A DNA stretch of 64,000 nucleotides, from NCBI RefSeq assembly GCF_024498355.1, contig NZ_CP101833.1:1221001-1285000 (forward strand), read 5' to 3'. The DNA is from Bacillus pumilus (GTDB lineage Bacteria; Bacillota; Bacilli; Bacillales; Bacillaceae). This document shows positions 25,119 through 34,149 of this stretch, piece by piece; position 1 is the first letter of the stretch; every line of letters begins with the position of its first letter. The notes under the pieces are model-generated. The model saw nothing but the letters and a program-made list of their open reading frames with translations, did not search any database and had not been told where the DNA came from. The translations under genes were made by a program, and so were the position numbers.

Positions 25119-25535
25119 ATGAAACCATTATTCACAGCAAAAGTAAAGGCGCAGCATGGAAGAGCTGGGCATGTTCGTTCAGACGATGGTGTGCTTGATC
25201 ATAACATTGTCATGCCAAACGCAAAGAAAGATGGAGAGACTGGCACGAATCCAGAGCAATTATTTGCAGCAGGCTATGCGGCCTGTTTCGGAGGAGCGCT
25301 TGAACAAGTAGCGAAGAAGCAAGGGGTAGAAATTGAATCAGAAGTAGAGGGACATGTTAGTCTTTTAAAAGATGAAAGCGATGGCGGCTTTAAACTTGGC
25401 GTGAAGCTGATTGTGTCCGCTAAAGGCCTTGACCATGACAAAGCAAAAGAGCTTGTCGAGGCTGCGCATCAATTCTGTCCATATTCAAAAGCAACAAGAG
25501 GGAACATTGAAGTGGAGCTTGAAGTGGCTGAATAA
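25119..25535 (+). CDS. ohrB: organic hydroperoxide resistance protein OhrB
   Basis: 138-residue Ohr-family peroxidase, paralogue of OhrA. Redox Cys in FAAGYAACFGGAL and HQFCPYSKATRGN. ATG 25119 is spaced eight bases from AGAAGGAGG; ATG 25113 is too close to it. In B. subtilis ohrB belongs to the general stress (SigB) regulon rather than OhrR; I could not find a convincing SigB promoter here. Its stop codon directly abuts a truncated copy of the repeat element. Confidence 0.93.
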   Translation: MKPLFTAKVKAQHGRAGHVRSDDGVLDHNIVMPNAKKDGETGTNPEQLFAAGYAACFGGALEQVAKKQGVEIESEVEGHVSLLKDESDGGFKLGVKLIVSAKGLDHDKAKELVEAAHQFCPYSKATRGNIEVELEVAE

Positions 25536-25620
25536 TGAAAAGAAGACAAAGGGCTAAAATAAAGGTCATTTTAGCCCTTTGTCAACGATCTGACACCTGC
25601 TCTCAGCAGGTGTCTTTTTT
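25536..25620 (+). repeat. truncated repeat element, copy E, with terminator hairpin
   Basis: Only the 3' part of the element is present, beginning TGAAAAGAAGAC right after the ohrB stop. The second-domain hairpin is perfect: GACAAAGGGCTAAAAT (25545-25560) with ATTTTAGCCCTTTGTC (25568-25583). It is followed by the usual short linker (AACGATCT) and the ohrB terminator GACACCTGC-tctca-GCAGGTGTC (25592-25614) with T run. The first domain and the left hairpin copy are missing. Confidence 0.88.
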
Positions 25621-26090
25621 TAATATTCTTTCTTTTTGTCGTATGTTTCCCAAGCTTCAAACGGTGCAAGGGTTTTTTGAAGAGTCAGCTGGTAAAATGG
25701 AATGTTTCTTGATTCGTATTCTTTGTTGATTTCTTCATAAATAAACGAGTCATCAAAACCAGAAGTCGCGGCATCCTGATGTCCAGCTGCAAAATACACG
25801 GCTTTTGGTCTAGCCCAGTAAATAGCGCCGAGGCACATCGGGCAAGGCTCACAGCTTGTATATAAAATACAATCTTCTAATTGGTATGTATGTAGAGCCT
25901 GGCACGCCTTTCGAATGGCTGTGACTTCTGCATGTGCAGTTGGATCATTATTCGTTGTGACATTGTTGCTTCCCTCTGCAATAATCTGACCATCCTTGAC
26001 AATGACTGCTCCAAAAGGACCGCCAGTACCACTATTGACTCCTTCTACTGCAAGATCAATTGCGCGTTGTAAAAAAGCTTCGTGACTCAT
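25620..26090 (-). CDS. guaD: guanine deaminase
   Basis: Hydrolyses guanine to xanthine and ammonia. 156 residues, CDA-fold deaminase with zinc ligands in PTAHAEVTAIRKA (His, and the catalytic Glu) and CEPCPMCLGAIYWAR (two Cys). The C-terminal segment is of the domain-swapped GuaD type (SGFDDSFIYEEINKEY). ATG complementary to 26088-26090 with GGAGGTAG. Its end meets the T run of the ohrB terminator, so the two genes are convergent. Confidence 0.93.
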   Translation of the reverse strand: MSHEAFLQRAIDLAVEGVNSGTGGPFGAVIVKDGQIIAEGSNNVTTNNDPTAHAEVTAIRKACQALHTYQLEDCILYTSCEPCPMCLGAIYWARPKAVYFAAGHQDAATSGFDDSFIYEEINKEYESRNIPFYQLTLQKTLAPFEAWETYDKKKEY

Positions 26091-26187
26091 TGTCTACCTC
26101 CCTTTGTTCGACTGACTTCTCTAGTATAAACGAATCATGCTAGAAAAGGAATCATCCTAGTAGATGATCGAACAGGACAATACGCGC

Positions 26188-26218
26188 ATAAAAAACCCCT
26201 GCCATGTTCAGCAGGGGA
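26188..26218 (-). terminator. terminator of metE
   Basis: On the minus strand CCCCTGC-tgaacatg-GCAGGGG is followed by six Ts. Confidence 0.85.
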
Positions 26219-26228
26219 GAGAAATCAA

Positions 26229-28517
26229 TTATGCATGCTGCGCCAGTTTTTTACGAGCCACTTCAGCAGCTGTGACCATATTTTTCAAAGCAGCAATGGT
26301 TTCAGGCTCTTGTCTTGTTTTTAGACCACAGTCAGGGTTGACCCAGAAGCGATCTGTCGGACAAACGTTCAGCGCATCATCAATGATTTTACTCATTTCT
26401 TCAACAGATGGAACGCGCGGGCTATGGATGTCATATACCCCAAGTCCAAGTCCTTTCAGATACGGATGTTTTTCTAAATAATCAAGGAATCCGCCATGAC
26501 TGCGTGAGTGCTCAATCGTGATCACGTCTGCATCAAGGTCTTCGATGGTATCGACAATATCCTCGAAGTTACTGTAGCACATATGTGTATGAATTTGCGT
26601 TTCATTTTGAACAGAAGATGTTGATAAACGGAAGGACTCGGCTGCCCAGTTTAAATATTCTGCCCAATCACTTTCTTTGAGCGGAAGACCTTCTCTAAGC
26701 GCAGGCTCATCCACTTGAATAACCTCAATACCTGCTTTTTCTAACGCTTCTACCTCTTTACGCAAAGCGAATGCGATTTGGAAGGCAATGTCTTTCCGGG
26801 AGATATCTGTTCTTGGGAAAGACCAGTTTAAGATGGTGACAGGTCCTGTCAGCATTCCTTTGACCTTTTTCTCAGTTAAGCTTTGTGCGTAAACCGTTTC
26901 TTTCACTGTCATCGGCTCTGTAAATTCTACATCTCCATAAATGATTGGCGGCTTCACGCAGCGTGATCCATAGGATTGCACCCAAGCAAATTTCGTAAAG
27001 GCAAATCCGGCTAGCTTTTCACCGAAGTATTCAACCATGTCTGTACGTTCAAATTCTCCATGAACGAGAACATCCAGGCCAATCTCTTCTTGAATATCAA
27101 TCCATCTTTGTGTTTCTTTCTTAATAAATTCATCATATTCAGCATCTGTCCACTCGTTTTTACGCCATTTTTGACGAGCACTTCGCACTTCAGCTGACTG
27201 CGGGAAGCTGCCAATTGTTGTCGTTGGCAGGAGCGGCAGTTCAAGAGATTCGTTTTGGATACGAAGGCGTTCTTCAAAGGCAACTGGACGTTTAAAATCT
27301 TTAGGTGAAAGATTGTTGCGTTCGGCTGTTAGATCCGCATTTGTTCCTTTCGCGAATTCCTTTAAGGTAAGAAGCGCTTGTGCTGCTTCATTGATGTCTG
27401 CATCAATGGCAGCCGCTCCTTTTGTTAAGCCTTCTTTTAATCGTGTTAATTCAGCCAGCTTTTCAGTGGCATAAGAAAGTCCGTTTAATAGTTTTTCTTC
27501 AAGCTGTTCGCTTGGGTGTTTCGCAACTGGCACATGAAGCAAGCTGCTTGATGGCTGTAGCCACACTTCTTTCGGCTGAACGTCAGCAATCACTTCAGAA
27601 ATGAATGATAATCTTTCGCCAAGATCTGATCTCCAAATATTTCTTCCATCAATGATGCCTGCTGCTAAAATTTTATCTTTCGGGAAGCCATGCTTCTTCA
27701 CTTGATCAAGGTTGCGACCTTGATCATGGACAAAATCAAGACCGATGGCTTCAACAGGATAAGAGACAAGCTCTTCATAGGCATCCACTGAATCAAAGTA
27801 TGTTTGAAGAAGAATGTTTAAGGCAGGTACGGCTTCTTTGATTGTTTGATAGATTTCTTTTACTGCTGTCACGTCTTCACTTGAAGCGGTGACAAGTGCA
27901 GGTTCATCAATTTGAACCCATTTGACGCCGGCTTCTTGAAGCTCTTTTAAAACTTGAGTATAAAGCGGCACTAGACGCTGCTCGATCTCTTTCACTTCAT
28001 TTGCTTCATAGCCTTTAGAGAGAGAGACAAATGTATAAAGTCCAAGTACAACAGGTTTTGTTTCAACGCCAAACGCCTTTTTTACCTTTTCGTAAGCTTC
28101 AAGCGGTTTGTTGTGTGTGAGTTTGAATTCGGTGCTTTTTTCGTATTCTGGAACGATGTAGTGATAGTTTGTATTAAACCATTTTGTCATTTCACTTGAG
28201 ACAGCATCTTTTGTTCCTCTTGCCATCGCAAAGTATGTATCTAGCGGGTCTTTCAAGCTGCGGAAGCGCTCTGGAATCCAATTGAACATAACAGCAGTAT
28301 CCAGCACGTGATCATAGAAGGTGAAGTCTCCAGAAGGAACAACATCAATTTGTTGGTCAATTTGTGTTTTAATGGCGGTTAAAAATTGTTCATCCAGTGT
28401 GCTTAAGAGGGTTTCACGGTCCGTTTGACCCTTCCAATAAGACTCAAGTGTTTTTTTCCATTCTCTGTTTAAACCAATTCGCGGAAAACCTAGATTACTT
28501 GTTTTAACAATTGTCAA
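26229..28517 (-). CDS. metE: cobalamin-independent methionine synthase
   Basis: Transfers the methyl group of methyl-tetrahydropteroyl-triglutamate to homocysteine. 762 residues, the family length. Two barrel domains; the zinc and homocysteine ligands lie in the C-terminal half ([27 protein letters not shown]). I chose TTG complementary to 28515-28517, spaced eight bases from GAGGAGG, because it gives the [15 protein letters not shown] start; an upstream in-frame ATG has no site. It lies behind a cobalamin riboswitch, so B12 should lower its expression, whereas B. subtilis metE uses a SAM switch. Confidence 0.95.
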   Translation of the reverse strand: MTIVKTSNLGFPRIGLNREWKKTLESYWKGQTDRETLLSTLDEQFLTAIKTQIDQQIDVVPSGDFTFYDHVLDTAVMFNWIPERFRSLKDPLDTYFAMARGTKDAVSSEMTKWFNTNYHYIVPEYEKSTEFKLTHNKPLEAYEKVKKAFGVETKPVVLGLYTFVSLSKGYEANEVKEIEQRLVPLYTQVLKELQEAGVKWVQIDEPALVTASSEDVTAVKEIYQTIKEAVPALNILLQTYFDSVDAYEELVSYPVEAIGLDFVHDQGRNLDQVKKHGFPKDKILAAGIIDGRNIWRSDLGERLSFISEVIADVQPKEVWLQPSSSLLHVPVAKHPSEQLEEKLLNGLSYATEKLAELTRLKEGLTKGAAAIDADINEAAQALLTLKEFAKGTNADLTAERNNLSPKDFKRPVAFEERLRIQNESLELPLLPTTTIGSFPQSAEVRSARQKWRKNEWTDAEYDEFIKKETQRWIDIQEEIGLDVLVHGEFERTDMVEYFGEKLAGFAFTKFAWVQSYGSRCVKPPIIYGDVEFTEPMTVKETVYAQSLTEKKVKGMLTGPVTILNWSFPRTDISRKDIAFQIAFALRKEVEALEKAGIEVIQVDEPALREGLPLKESDWAEYLNWAAESFRLSTSSVQNETQIHTHMCYSNFEDIVDTIEDLDADVITIEHSRSHGGFLDYLEKHPYLKGLGLGVYDIHSPRVPSVEEMSKIIDDALNVCPTDRFWVNPDCGLKTRQEPETIAALKNMVTAAEVARKKLAQHA

Positions 28518-28540
28518 TTCCAATTCCTCCTCTAAATTTA

Positions 28541-28870
28541 AAAAGACATCTACACTCATGATCAAGATTGATGAGGGCAAATGTCTGGTTTAAAAAGACA
28601 AAATGTGTGTGCGAAATCAAGCGTGAGCATAACTGACGCTTTTCCGACATCTCCTATCAACCGTAGGGGGTTTGATGTGATAGAGCGGCTGGTATCCTGG
28701 CTGGTGAATCTACAAGCTTTTCATCCTTCCCATCCTCATGACAGTGGATCAAAAAGAAAAGCTCTCCTCACTTACAGTGGCGGGACCGCGCCGGATTTTC
28801 ACCGGTCTTCCCAATTAAAATTCGACGTGGCATCGAATTACCGACTCTCAAACTATGAATTTATTGTGTT
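28541..28870 (-). ncRNA. cobalamin riboswitch upstream of metE
   Basis: Read on the minus strand, the leader has the cobalamin aptamer elements in order: GGGAA(GA)CCGGTGAAAATCC, then GCGGTCCCGCCACTGT, and the B12 box GCCAGGATACCAGCC. Downstream, AGACAT (28544-28549 on the plus strand) and ATGTCT (28581-28586) form a terminator with an inner CTCAT/ATGAG pairing and a T run. A competing TGTCT/AGACA hairpin lies just upstream, fitting an antiterminator. Binding of B12 would favour termination. Confidence 0.9.
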
Positions 28871-28925
28871 CGATTATATAACGTTCACTTCATTTCGTCA
28901 AAGTAAATTTTGAATAATTTTAATT

Positions 28926-28960
28926 AAAAAAATCCTGAGAAAATTCGATCTATTCTCAGG
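28926..28960 (-). terminator. terminator of ispA
   Basis: On the minus strand CCTGAGAA pairs with TTCTCAGG, followed by a run of seven Ts. Confidence 0.85.
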
Positions 28961-28973
28961 ACCTATATTTAAG

Positions 28974-29933
28974 CTATAGAGATAAAAGATCTGCTTCCAA
29001 TGTTTTTTCTAAAAGTACTTCAGGCGCAGTTAAATATAAAAATCCGTTCCCTACAAGGGTTTTCGATTGTTTCAGTGGAAGGGTTCTTCTCACAAGCTGA
29101 GCATAGACCTCAGGCTCTGTCAGCTTGCGCTGGAACGCTTCTTCCTCGGCATTTTTAATAATGGCCAGTGCACCGCTCACGTGAGGGGCAGCCATTGAAG
29201 TACCTGTCAGTCTGCCGTATTTATGGTTAGGGAGAGTGGATAAAATGTCTTCTCCTGGAGCGACGAGGTCGATTTCTTTATTGGCATTGGAAAATTCAGA
29301 GGATTCTCTTGCAAGGGAGACAGAGCCGACGGCAATCACCTCATTGTATGCAGCTGGATAGGAAAACTCTTCCGTACGCTCGTCCCCGTCACCTTCATTT
29401 CCTGCTGCGCAGACAACAAGCACACCGCTTTTCACCGCATTTTGAATGGCTTCCTGCAGGGCTGGCTCATTGCTTGGACCACCGAGAGACATGGAGATAA
29501 TATCAGCCTTCTGCTCAGCGGCATAGTTGATGCCATTAATGATCCATTCGTATTTCCCGCTGCCATTTTCACCGCCTAGGACTTTCACGATCAGCAGCTT
29601 GGCTTCAGGGGCAACACCTAAAATGCCGCCATTTTGATCCGTTGCTGCAATCGTTCCTGCTACATGGGTGCCATGTCCGTTGTAGTCTTTCACATTATCC
29701 GCATCTCCGTTATCATCATCGGTAAAGTTCTTTCCTCCGATAATCTGATCTTTTAAGTCGGGATGCTCCGTGTCGCAACCTGTATCAAGGACAGCAATGG
29801 TTATGCCTTTTCCTTTGAAGCCACTTGACCAAAGTTCGGGTGCTTTAATCTCCTGAATACTTTCCGGCGTCTCTTTCGCTTCCATCACATTGGCTTTTAC
29901 TTCATACGGAATTAAGCGAATGTCACCTTTCAT
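28974..29933 (-). CDS. ispA: intracellular subtilisin-type serine protease
   Basis: Major intracellular serine protease, 319 residues, active in stationary phase. No signal peptide; a short propeptide includes LIPYEV, which keeps the zymogen inactive in this family. Catalytic Asp in IAVLDTGCDTEHPDL, His in YNGHGTHVAGTIA, Ser in LTGTSMAAPHVSGA. ATG complementary to 29931-29933 with GGAGGG. Position next to metE is as in B. subtilis. Confidence 0.95.
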   Translation of the reverse strand: MKGDIRLIPYEVKANVMEAKETPESIQEIKAPELWSSGFKGKGITIAVLDTGCDTEHPDLKDQIIGGKNFTDDDNGDADNVKDYNGHGTHVAGTIAATDQNGGILGVAPEAKLLIVKVLGGENGSGKYEWIINGINYAAEQKADIISMSLGGPSNEPALQEAIQNAVKSGVLVVCAAGNEGDGDERTEEFSYPAAYNEVIAVGSVSLARESSEFSNANKEIDLVAPGEDILSTLPNHKYGRLTGTSMAAPHVSGALAIIKNAEEEAFQRKLTEPEVYAQLVRRTLPLKQSKTLVGNGFLYLTAPEVLLEKTLEADLLSL

Positions 29934-30390
29934 AAGAAAGCCCTCCTTATTTTGTTTTCAAAGTAGATTCAGGCTGCGTAATGTTATTGTATAAAACAAA
30001 CTTTTGATCGGAAAGGGTCAATTGTAATAATTTTTCAAATAATCAATCTATTATTAAATGTGCAGTTCTCCTCGCTTCTTGCCGAAAGAGGTCACCTTTT
30101 GAGGAAAACTCTTGATATCATATGAAAAAGAAGGAAATGCTGCATAGTGTGTTTGCACCTGTACAGAGCAAAATGGGTGGAAAGAACTAAAAAGGGCAGA
30201 CTGAAAAAAACATCGAAATCAAGCGATAGATGAGATGAAAAGAGAAGAAGGCATATATGAAATGTTTTTGTTCGAAAATAAATTCCTCTTTCATGAAAAA
30301 TAAGATATGAAGATTGTGACTGTTCCAAATGTGAAAGGCAACATATAATAATGGAAAGACAAGCCTGCCTTTTAGATAGGAGAGATAGAG
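29934..30390. other. intergenic region between ispA and ykoG, no gene recognised
   Basis: 457 bases between divergent genes. The half near ispA is AT-rich and presumably carries its promoter. TATAAT at 30344-30349 is a possible -10 for ykoG, but no good -35 lies 16-18 bases before it. A 21-codon frame at 30120 has no proper ribosome binding site. I see no other structure. Confidence 0.5.
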
Positions 30391-31077
30391 ATGAACAAAG
30401 GGAAGATACTCGTGATCGAAGATGAAAAGAAAATTGCAAGGGTGCTGTCACTTGAACTTGAATATGAAGGATATGAGGTTACAGTCAAAGATACAGGCAT
30501 GAACGGACTCCAGGCTCTTGAAGAAGATAGCTTCGATTTAGTGCTGCTTGACGTCATGCTGCCAGAATTAAGCGGCCTTGAGGTGCTTAGAAGGGTTCGA
30601 AAGACAAATACAGCCACGCCCATTATTTTGATTACAGCAAGAGGGAGTGTTCCTGATAAGGTAAGCGGCCTTGATCTTGGGGCAAATGATTATATTACAA
30701 AGCCTTTTGACATAGAGGAATTATTAGCGCGAATTCGTGCGCAGCTGAGATTCAATATAAATGCGCAAGAAGAAAAGGAGACAGAGCTGAGCATAGCAGA
30801 TCTGACCGTCAATGAGAAAACAAGAGACATACAAAGGGGCGGGCAAATGCTTGAGCTCACACCGAGAGAATATGATCTGCTTGTCCACTTGCTAAAGCAT
30901 CAGCAGCAAGTGCTCACAAGGGATCAGCTTTTAACAGCCGTTTGGGGCTTTGATTACTTCGGTGACACAAACGTGGTGGATGTCTATATTCGCTATTTAA
31001 GGAAAAAAGTCGACTACCCATTTGAAAAACAGCTGATTCACACAGTGAGAGGTGTGGGTTATGTGATGAAAGGATAA
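30391..31077 (+). CDS. ykoG: OmpR-family response regulator
   Basis: 228-residue two-component response regulator. The receiver domain has EDEKKIA acidic residues, phospho-acceptor Asp in LVLLDVMLPELSG and Lys in DYITKPFDIEELLAR; the C-terminal winged helix has LTPREYDLLVHLLKHQQQVLTRDQLL and VVDVYIRYLRKKVD. With the kinase three bases downstream, the two PepSY genes and mgtE, the arrangement matches B. subtilis ykoGHIJ-mgtE. The signal is unknown. Conserved direct repeats before the PepSY genes are candidate binding sites. ATG 30391, with TAGGAGAG. Confidence 0.85.
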   Translation: MNKGKILVIEDEKKIARVLSLELEYEGYEVTVKDTGMNGLQALEEDSFDLVLLDVMLPELSGLEVLRRVRKTNTATPIILITARGSVPDKVSGLDLGANDYITKPFDIEELLARIRAQLRFNINAQEEKETELSIADLTVNEKTRDIQRGGQMLELTPREYDLLVHLLKHQQQVLTRDQLLTAVWGFDYFGDTNVVDVYIRYLRKKVDYPFEKQLIHTVRGVGYVMKG

Positions 31078-31080
31078 AGA

Positions 31081-32430
31081 ATGAGATTAAAAAATAAAAT
31101 CCAGCTTTATACGTCGTTGTCTTTGTTTTTAATGGTGCTGCTGATTCATACAGCCATTTATTTTATTTTTTCGATAACTTTGACGCAAAAAGATATGTCC
31201 CGGCTGTCTGAGGTGACTGAAAATATTGCCATTGCTTTGAAAAAATCAGAAGAAGAGGGTCTTCCATCTTCGGAGCTGCTGAAAGCCTATTTGCCCCAAA
31301 ATGGGATGATTCGTGTTGTGACAGAAACGGGTAAATCAAAGCTGACTGTCACAAAGGAATCAACGTTTAGTTCACTGCCTTTTACATATGAATCTGGTCA
31401 GACAGCAGAAATTAAAGAATACAACAAGCATATGATTGCGTTCGCTGCGATTCCGGTTATTTGGACAAATGGCGAGATTGTATCGCTACAAGTATATGAA
31501 GAAATTGAAAATACGGAAGAGAATTTAGCGTTATTAAAAATGATTTTAATCGCTGCAGGCGTTTTATTTATTGTGCTTTCCTATTTTGCAGGCCACATTT
31601 TAACCAAACAAATCGTCCGCCCTATTAGTAGAATGACCAATACAATGAAGGCAAGTATGAAAGAGAAGGCGTTTAAGCGAATCAAACTAGCAGGCGATTC
31701 AAAGGATGAATTGTATCAAATGGGACAAACCTTTAATGAAATGTCAGAAATACTCGAGAAACATTATGAGAAAGAGCAGCAATTCTTGCATGATGCCTCT
31801 CATGAATTGAAGACACCGATTACCGTCATTTTGAGCTACAGTCATTTATTAAAGCGCTGGGGACAGACACGTCCAGAGGTTGTAGAAGAATCATCTCAAG
31901 CGATTCATGATGAAGCGAAAAAAATGAAAAGGCTGACAGATCAATTATTAACACTTGCGAAAAATGGTCAGCCGCTTTACTTGGACATGAAGCCAGTTGA
32001 TCTTGGTCATTTATGCAAGCAGGTATGTCATACACTTGAAGTCGCAACCAATCGAACCATTGACTCTAACGTGCAAACAGATCAGCCGCTCGTCGCTGAG
32101 GGGGACGAAGAGAAAATCAAACAGCTTTTGACCATCTTGATTGATAATGCGGTTAAATATAGTGCAGAGCCAGTTGGTGTGACCTGCGGGAGAGCAGGAG
32201 TCAAGCCGTTTATTTCAGTCATTGATAAAGGAATTGGCATAAAAGAAGAGGATCTGCCGAAAATCTTTGACCGCTTTTTCCGTGTGGATGAAGCGAGAAA
32301 CAGTGAGACGGGCGGAACCGGACTCGGCCTTTCAATTGCAAAGCAAATTGCTGAAGAGCACGGGGCCGAACTGAAGGTAGACAGTCGTATAGGCGAAGGG
32401 ACAACCATGACCATTCTTTTTCAGAAATAA
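31081..32430 (+). CDS. ykoH: sensor histidine kinase
   Basis: 449-residue HisKA kinase. Two membrane helices (residues about 10-33 and 155-178) bracket an external domain of about 120 residues. A HAMP linker follows (RPISRMTNTMKASM), then the H-box FLHDASHELKTPITVILSYS, N-box LLTILIDNAVKYS, and G-boxes DKGIGIKEEDLPKIFDRFFRVD and GTGLGLSIAKQIAEEHG. It starts three bases after the ykoG stop. The partner is YkoG; the stimulus may relate to the adjacent PepSY proteins or to envelope state, but this is inference. Confidence 0.85.
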   Translation: MRLKNKIQLYTSLSLFLMVLLIHTAIYFIFSITLTQKDMSRLSEVTENIAIALKKSEEEGLPSSELLKAYLPQNGMIRVVTETGKSKLTVTKESTFSSLPFTYESGQTAEIKEYNKHMIAFAAIPVIWTNGEIVSLQVYEEIENTEENLALLKMILIAAGVLFIVLSYFAGHILTKQIVRPISRMTNTMKASMKEKAFKRIKLAGDSKDELYQMGQTFNEMSEILEKHYEKEQQFLHDASHELKTPITVILSYSHLLKRWGQTRPEVVEESSQAIHDEAKKMKRLTDQLLTLAKNGQPLYLDMKPVDLGHLCKQVCHTLEVATNRTIDSNVQTDQPLVAEGDEEKIKQLLTILIDNAVKYSAEPVGVTCGRAGVKPFISVIDKGIGIKEEDLPKIFDRFFRVDEARNSETGGTGLGLSIAKQIAEEHGAELKVDSRIGEGTTMTILFQK

Positions 32431-32439
32431 ATAGGTCTT

Positions 32440-32457
32440 TTCTCATCAATTTCTCAT
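32440..32457 (+). promoter_or_regulatory. TTCTCAT direct repeat upstream of first PepSY gene
   Basis: TTCTCAT at 32440-32446 and again at 32451-32457, an 11-bp period as for OmpR-type regulators. TATAAA at 32466-32471 could be the -10 box. The same pair is found before the second PepSY gene. Confidence 0.6.
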
Positions 32458-32496
32458 TTCCTCCTTATAAAATAGGAAATAGGAAGGAGGCGCTGC

Positions 32497-33186
32497 ATGT
32501 CTAGAAAAACGAAAATGGTGCTTGCGCTCGCAGGATGTCTCGTCATTCTTGCGGCCTTTGCAATGCTTATGATTCAAACCATTGATCAAAAATTATTAAG
32601 TGAAGCCGAAATCAAAAAAATCATCGCAAAAGACTACAATGGAACCATTACAAATATTGATTTAATCAATCATAAACAGGACTATACATTGACGCTGGAA
32701 AATTCAAATGGCATTTATCAAATCATTGCATCTTCCGCAAACGGTCAAATGAAAGAAATCAAACAGTTAAAAAGCTATCAAAAGCCAAATGAAAAAAATG
32801 CTGCACTGCAAGCAGAAGAAGCGGCCGTTAAAAAAGTGAACGGAACCGTGATCCAAAAGAAAGAGAAGTCAGATCGTTTTATCTTTACGATCCAATCAAA
32901 AAAAGAATTATATCAAGTGGATGTCGATAAACAAACCTTTAAGGTGATAGAAGCAAAAAAGAAAAAAACAACATCTAAAGAAAAGAAGGTGACGAAAATA
33001 ACGGTGGAAGAAGCCATTCAAATCGCCGTAAAAGAAGTCGGAGGGACAGTGGATGATGCAGATCTTGAAACGTTTAGCGGCATGCTCGTGTTTGAGGTGG
33101 AGCTAGATTTGCCTGATGGTAGAGAGGCAGAGGTGCTTGTGAACGCGTATACAGGAGACATTGAAGGCATTACGTATGAAAACTAA
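32497..33186 (+). CDS. membrane-anchored PepSY-domain protein
   Basis: 229 residues with one N-terminal membrane helix (LALAGCLVILAAFAMLMIQTI) and an external part. Three PepSY-like repeats are visible: LLSEAEIKKIIAKDYNGTITNID, ALQAEEAAVKKVNGTVIQK and ITVEEAIQIAVKEVGGTVDDADL, the last ending in the usual EVLVNAYTGDIEGI. PepSY domains are thought to inhibit or sense proteases or metal or cell-wall related factors. Co-located with YkoGH and probably its target, given the repeat-type operator in front. It corresponds in order to B. subtilis ykoI, but I do not assign the name. Confidence 0.8.
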   Translation: MSRKTKMVLALAGCLVILAAFAMLMIQTIDQKLLSEAEIKKIIAKDYNGTITNIDLINHKQDYTLTLENSNGIYQIIASSANGQMKEIKQLKSYQKPNEKNAALQAEEAAVKKVNGTVIQKKEKSDRFIFTIQSKKELYQVDVDKQTFKVIEAKKKKTTSKEKKVTKITVEEAIQIAVKEVGGTVDDADLETFSGMLVFEVELDLPDGREAEVLVNAYTGDIEGITYEN

Positions 33187-33191
33187 TCCTT

Positions 33192-33209
33192 TTCTCATGA
33201 TATTCTCAT
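33192..33209 (+). promoter_or_regulatory. TTCTCAT direct repeat upstream of second PepSY gene
   Basis: TTCTCAT at 33192-33198 and 33203-33209, again 11 bp apart, about 70 bases before the next start codon. The same motif and period as at 32440 support a common regulator, most simply YkoG. Confidence 0.6.
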
Positions 33210-33279
33210 GTTTCTTTCCTTCCTTTATCATCTTGTTTTATTAAGATAAAGGAGAAATCAAACAGAGGAGGAAATGAAC

Positions 33280-33798
33280 ATGATGAAAAAAGTACTAGTA
33301 GCTACAGCATTAACAGGAACTCTTGTCGCAGGTGGTTTCACACTTCAAGCGCAAAATACAAATCAAACAGCAAACGCAGAGCAAGTGGTGCAAAAGAAAT
33401 CATCGTTTGTCTCAAAGAAACAAGCTGAAAAAGCAGCGCTAAAAGTGGTGAAAGGCTATGTGGATGATGTGGACCTTGAGCGTAAAAAAGGAAAATGGGT
33501 GTATGAGGTCGAGATTAAAAAAGGCGGCTTTGAATATAAAGTATATGTCGATGCAAAAACAGGAAAAGCGCTTAATGATCCAGTGAAAGAAAAGAAACAA
33601 AATGTGAAAATCACAAAAAAGCAGGCTGAAAAAATTGCCCTTGCAAAAGTAAAAGGCTCAGTCACAGATTCAGATTTAGATAAAGAAAATGGTGTGTACA
33701 TTTATGAAATTGAAATCACTACACCAGGCGGCGAGGAAGTTGATTTTGAGATTTCCGCTAAAACAGGCAAAATCCTGAAGCAAGAATGGGATGATTAA
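33280..33798 (+). CDS. secreted PepSY-domain protein
   Basis: 172 residues with a signal peptide (MMKKVLVATALTGTLVAGGF, cleaved near QANA-type Ala) and two PepSY repeats, KKQAEKAALKVVKGYVDDVDLE and KKQAEKIALAKVKGSVTDSDLD, each followed by a YEVEI/YEIEI strand and a DAKTGK/SAKTGK hairpin. Highly Lys-rich. Start chosen at ATG 33280, eight bases from GAGGAGG. It probably corresponds to ykoJ by order. Function unknown. Confidence 0.8.
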   Translation: MMKKVLVATALTGTLVAGGFTLQAQNTNQTANAEQVVQKKSSFVSKKQAEKAALKVVKGYVDDVDLERKKGKWVYEVEIKKGGFEYKVYVDAKTGKALNDPVKEKKQNVKITKKQAEKIALAKVKGSVTDSDLDKENGVYIYEIEITTPGGEEVDFEISAKTGKILKQEWDD

Positions 33799-33808
33799 GC
33801 AATGATCG

Positions 33809-33839
33809 AACCTTACACTTTCATGTGTAAGGTTTTTTC
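33809..33839 (+). terminator. terminator of second PepSY gene
   Basis: CCTTACAC (33811-33818) pairs with GTGTAAGG (33825-33832), followed by six Ts. Confidence 0.85.
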
Positions 33840-33874
33840 ATTAGGACAAACTACGGGAAAGGAGGCGAGAGAAT

Positions 33875-34015
33875 ATGAAGAAGAAAGAAGAAGAGCAGAC
33901 AATGGACCATGCGGAATATGTTCCGCACCCTGATGGAGAAGGATATGCTTTGTTTTTGCATGATTCCTTTCATCTCCTCTCCCAAGAGGATATGAATCAG
34001 CCGGAAGAGGAATAA
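33875..34015 (+). CDS. 46-residue acidic protein, unknown function
   Basis: Small gene with a near-ideal ribosome binding site (AAAGGAGGCGAGAG) before ATG 33875. The product MKKKEEEQTMDHAEYVPHPD... ends in NQPEEE; it is hydrophilic, without a signal or membrane segment, and rich in His, Asp and Glu. A terminator follows at once, so it is probably a real, independently ended gene. I do not recognise it. Its site between the PepSY genes and the Mg2+ riboswitch might suggest a link to metal handling, but this is speculative. Confidence 0.6.
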   Translation: MKKKEEEQTMDHAEYVPHPDGEGYALFLHDSFHLLSQEDMNQPEEE

Positions 34016-34025
34016 AAGACATGAA

Positions 34026-34061
34026 AGGGCGATGGTCAACTTGTCTATCGCTCTTTTTTTT
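34026..34061 (+). terminator. terminator after 46-residue protein gene
   Basis: GGGCGAT pairs with ATCGCTC (one G-T pair) around ggtcaacttgtct, followed by a long T run. Confidence 0.7.
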
Positions 34062-34149
34062 GAAAAGTAAGCGAATACATGAGTTGACTTGGCATCTTGC
34101 TTATTGACATCATTCCACTTTTTCTGTAATCTCATTGTGTTAACAATAT

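Noticed and set aside
28541..28870. S-box upstream of metE, as in B. subtilis
   Set aside because: The leader lacks the S-box core and instead matches the cobalamin aptamer, including the B12 box.
30120..30185. 21-codon frame in the ispA-ykoG gap
   Set aside because: No proper ribosome binding site; likely chance in AT-rich DNA.
30314..30349. TTGTGA and TATAAT as the ykoG promoter
   Set aside because: The spacing is 24 bases, so the pair cannot act as a normal SigA promoter.
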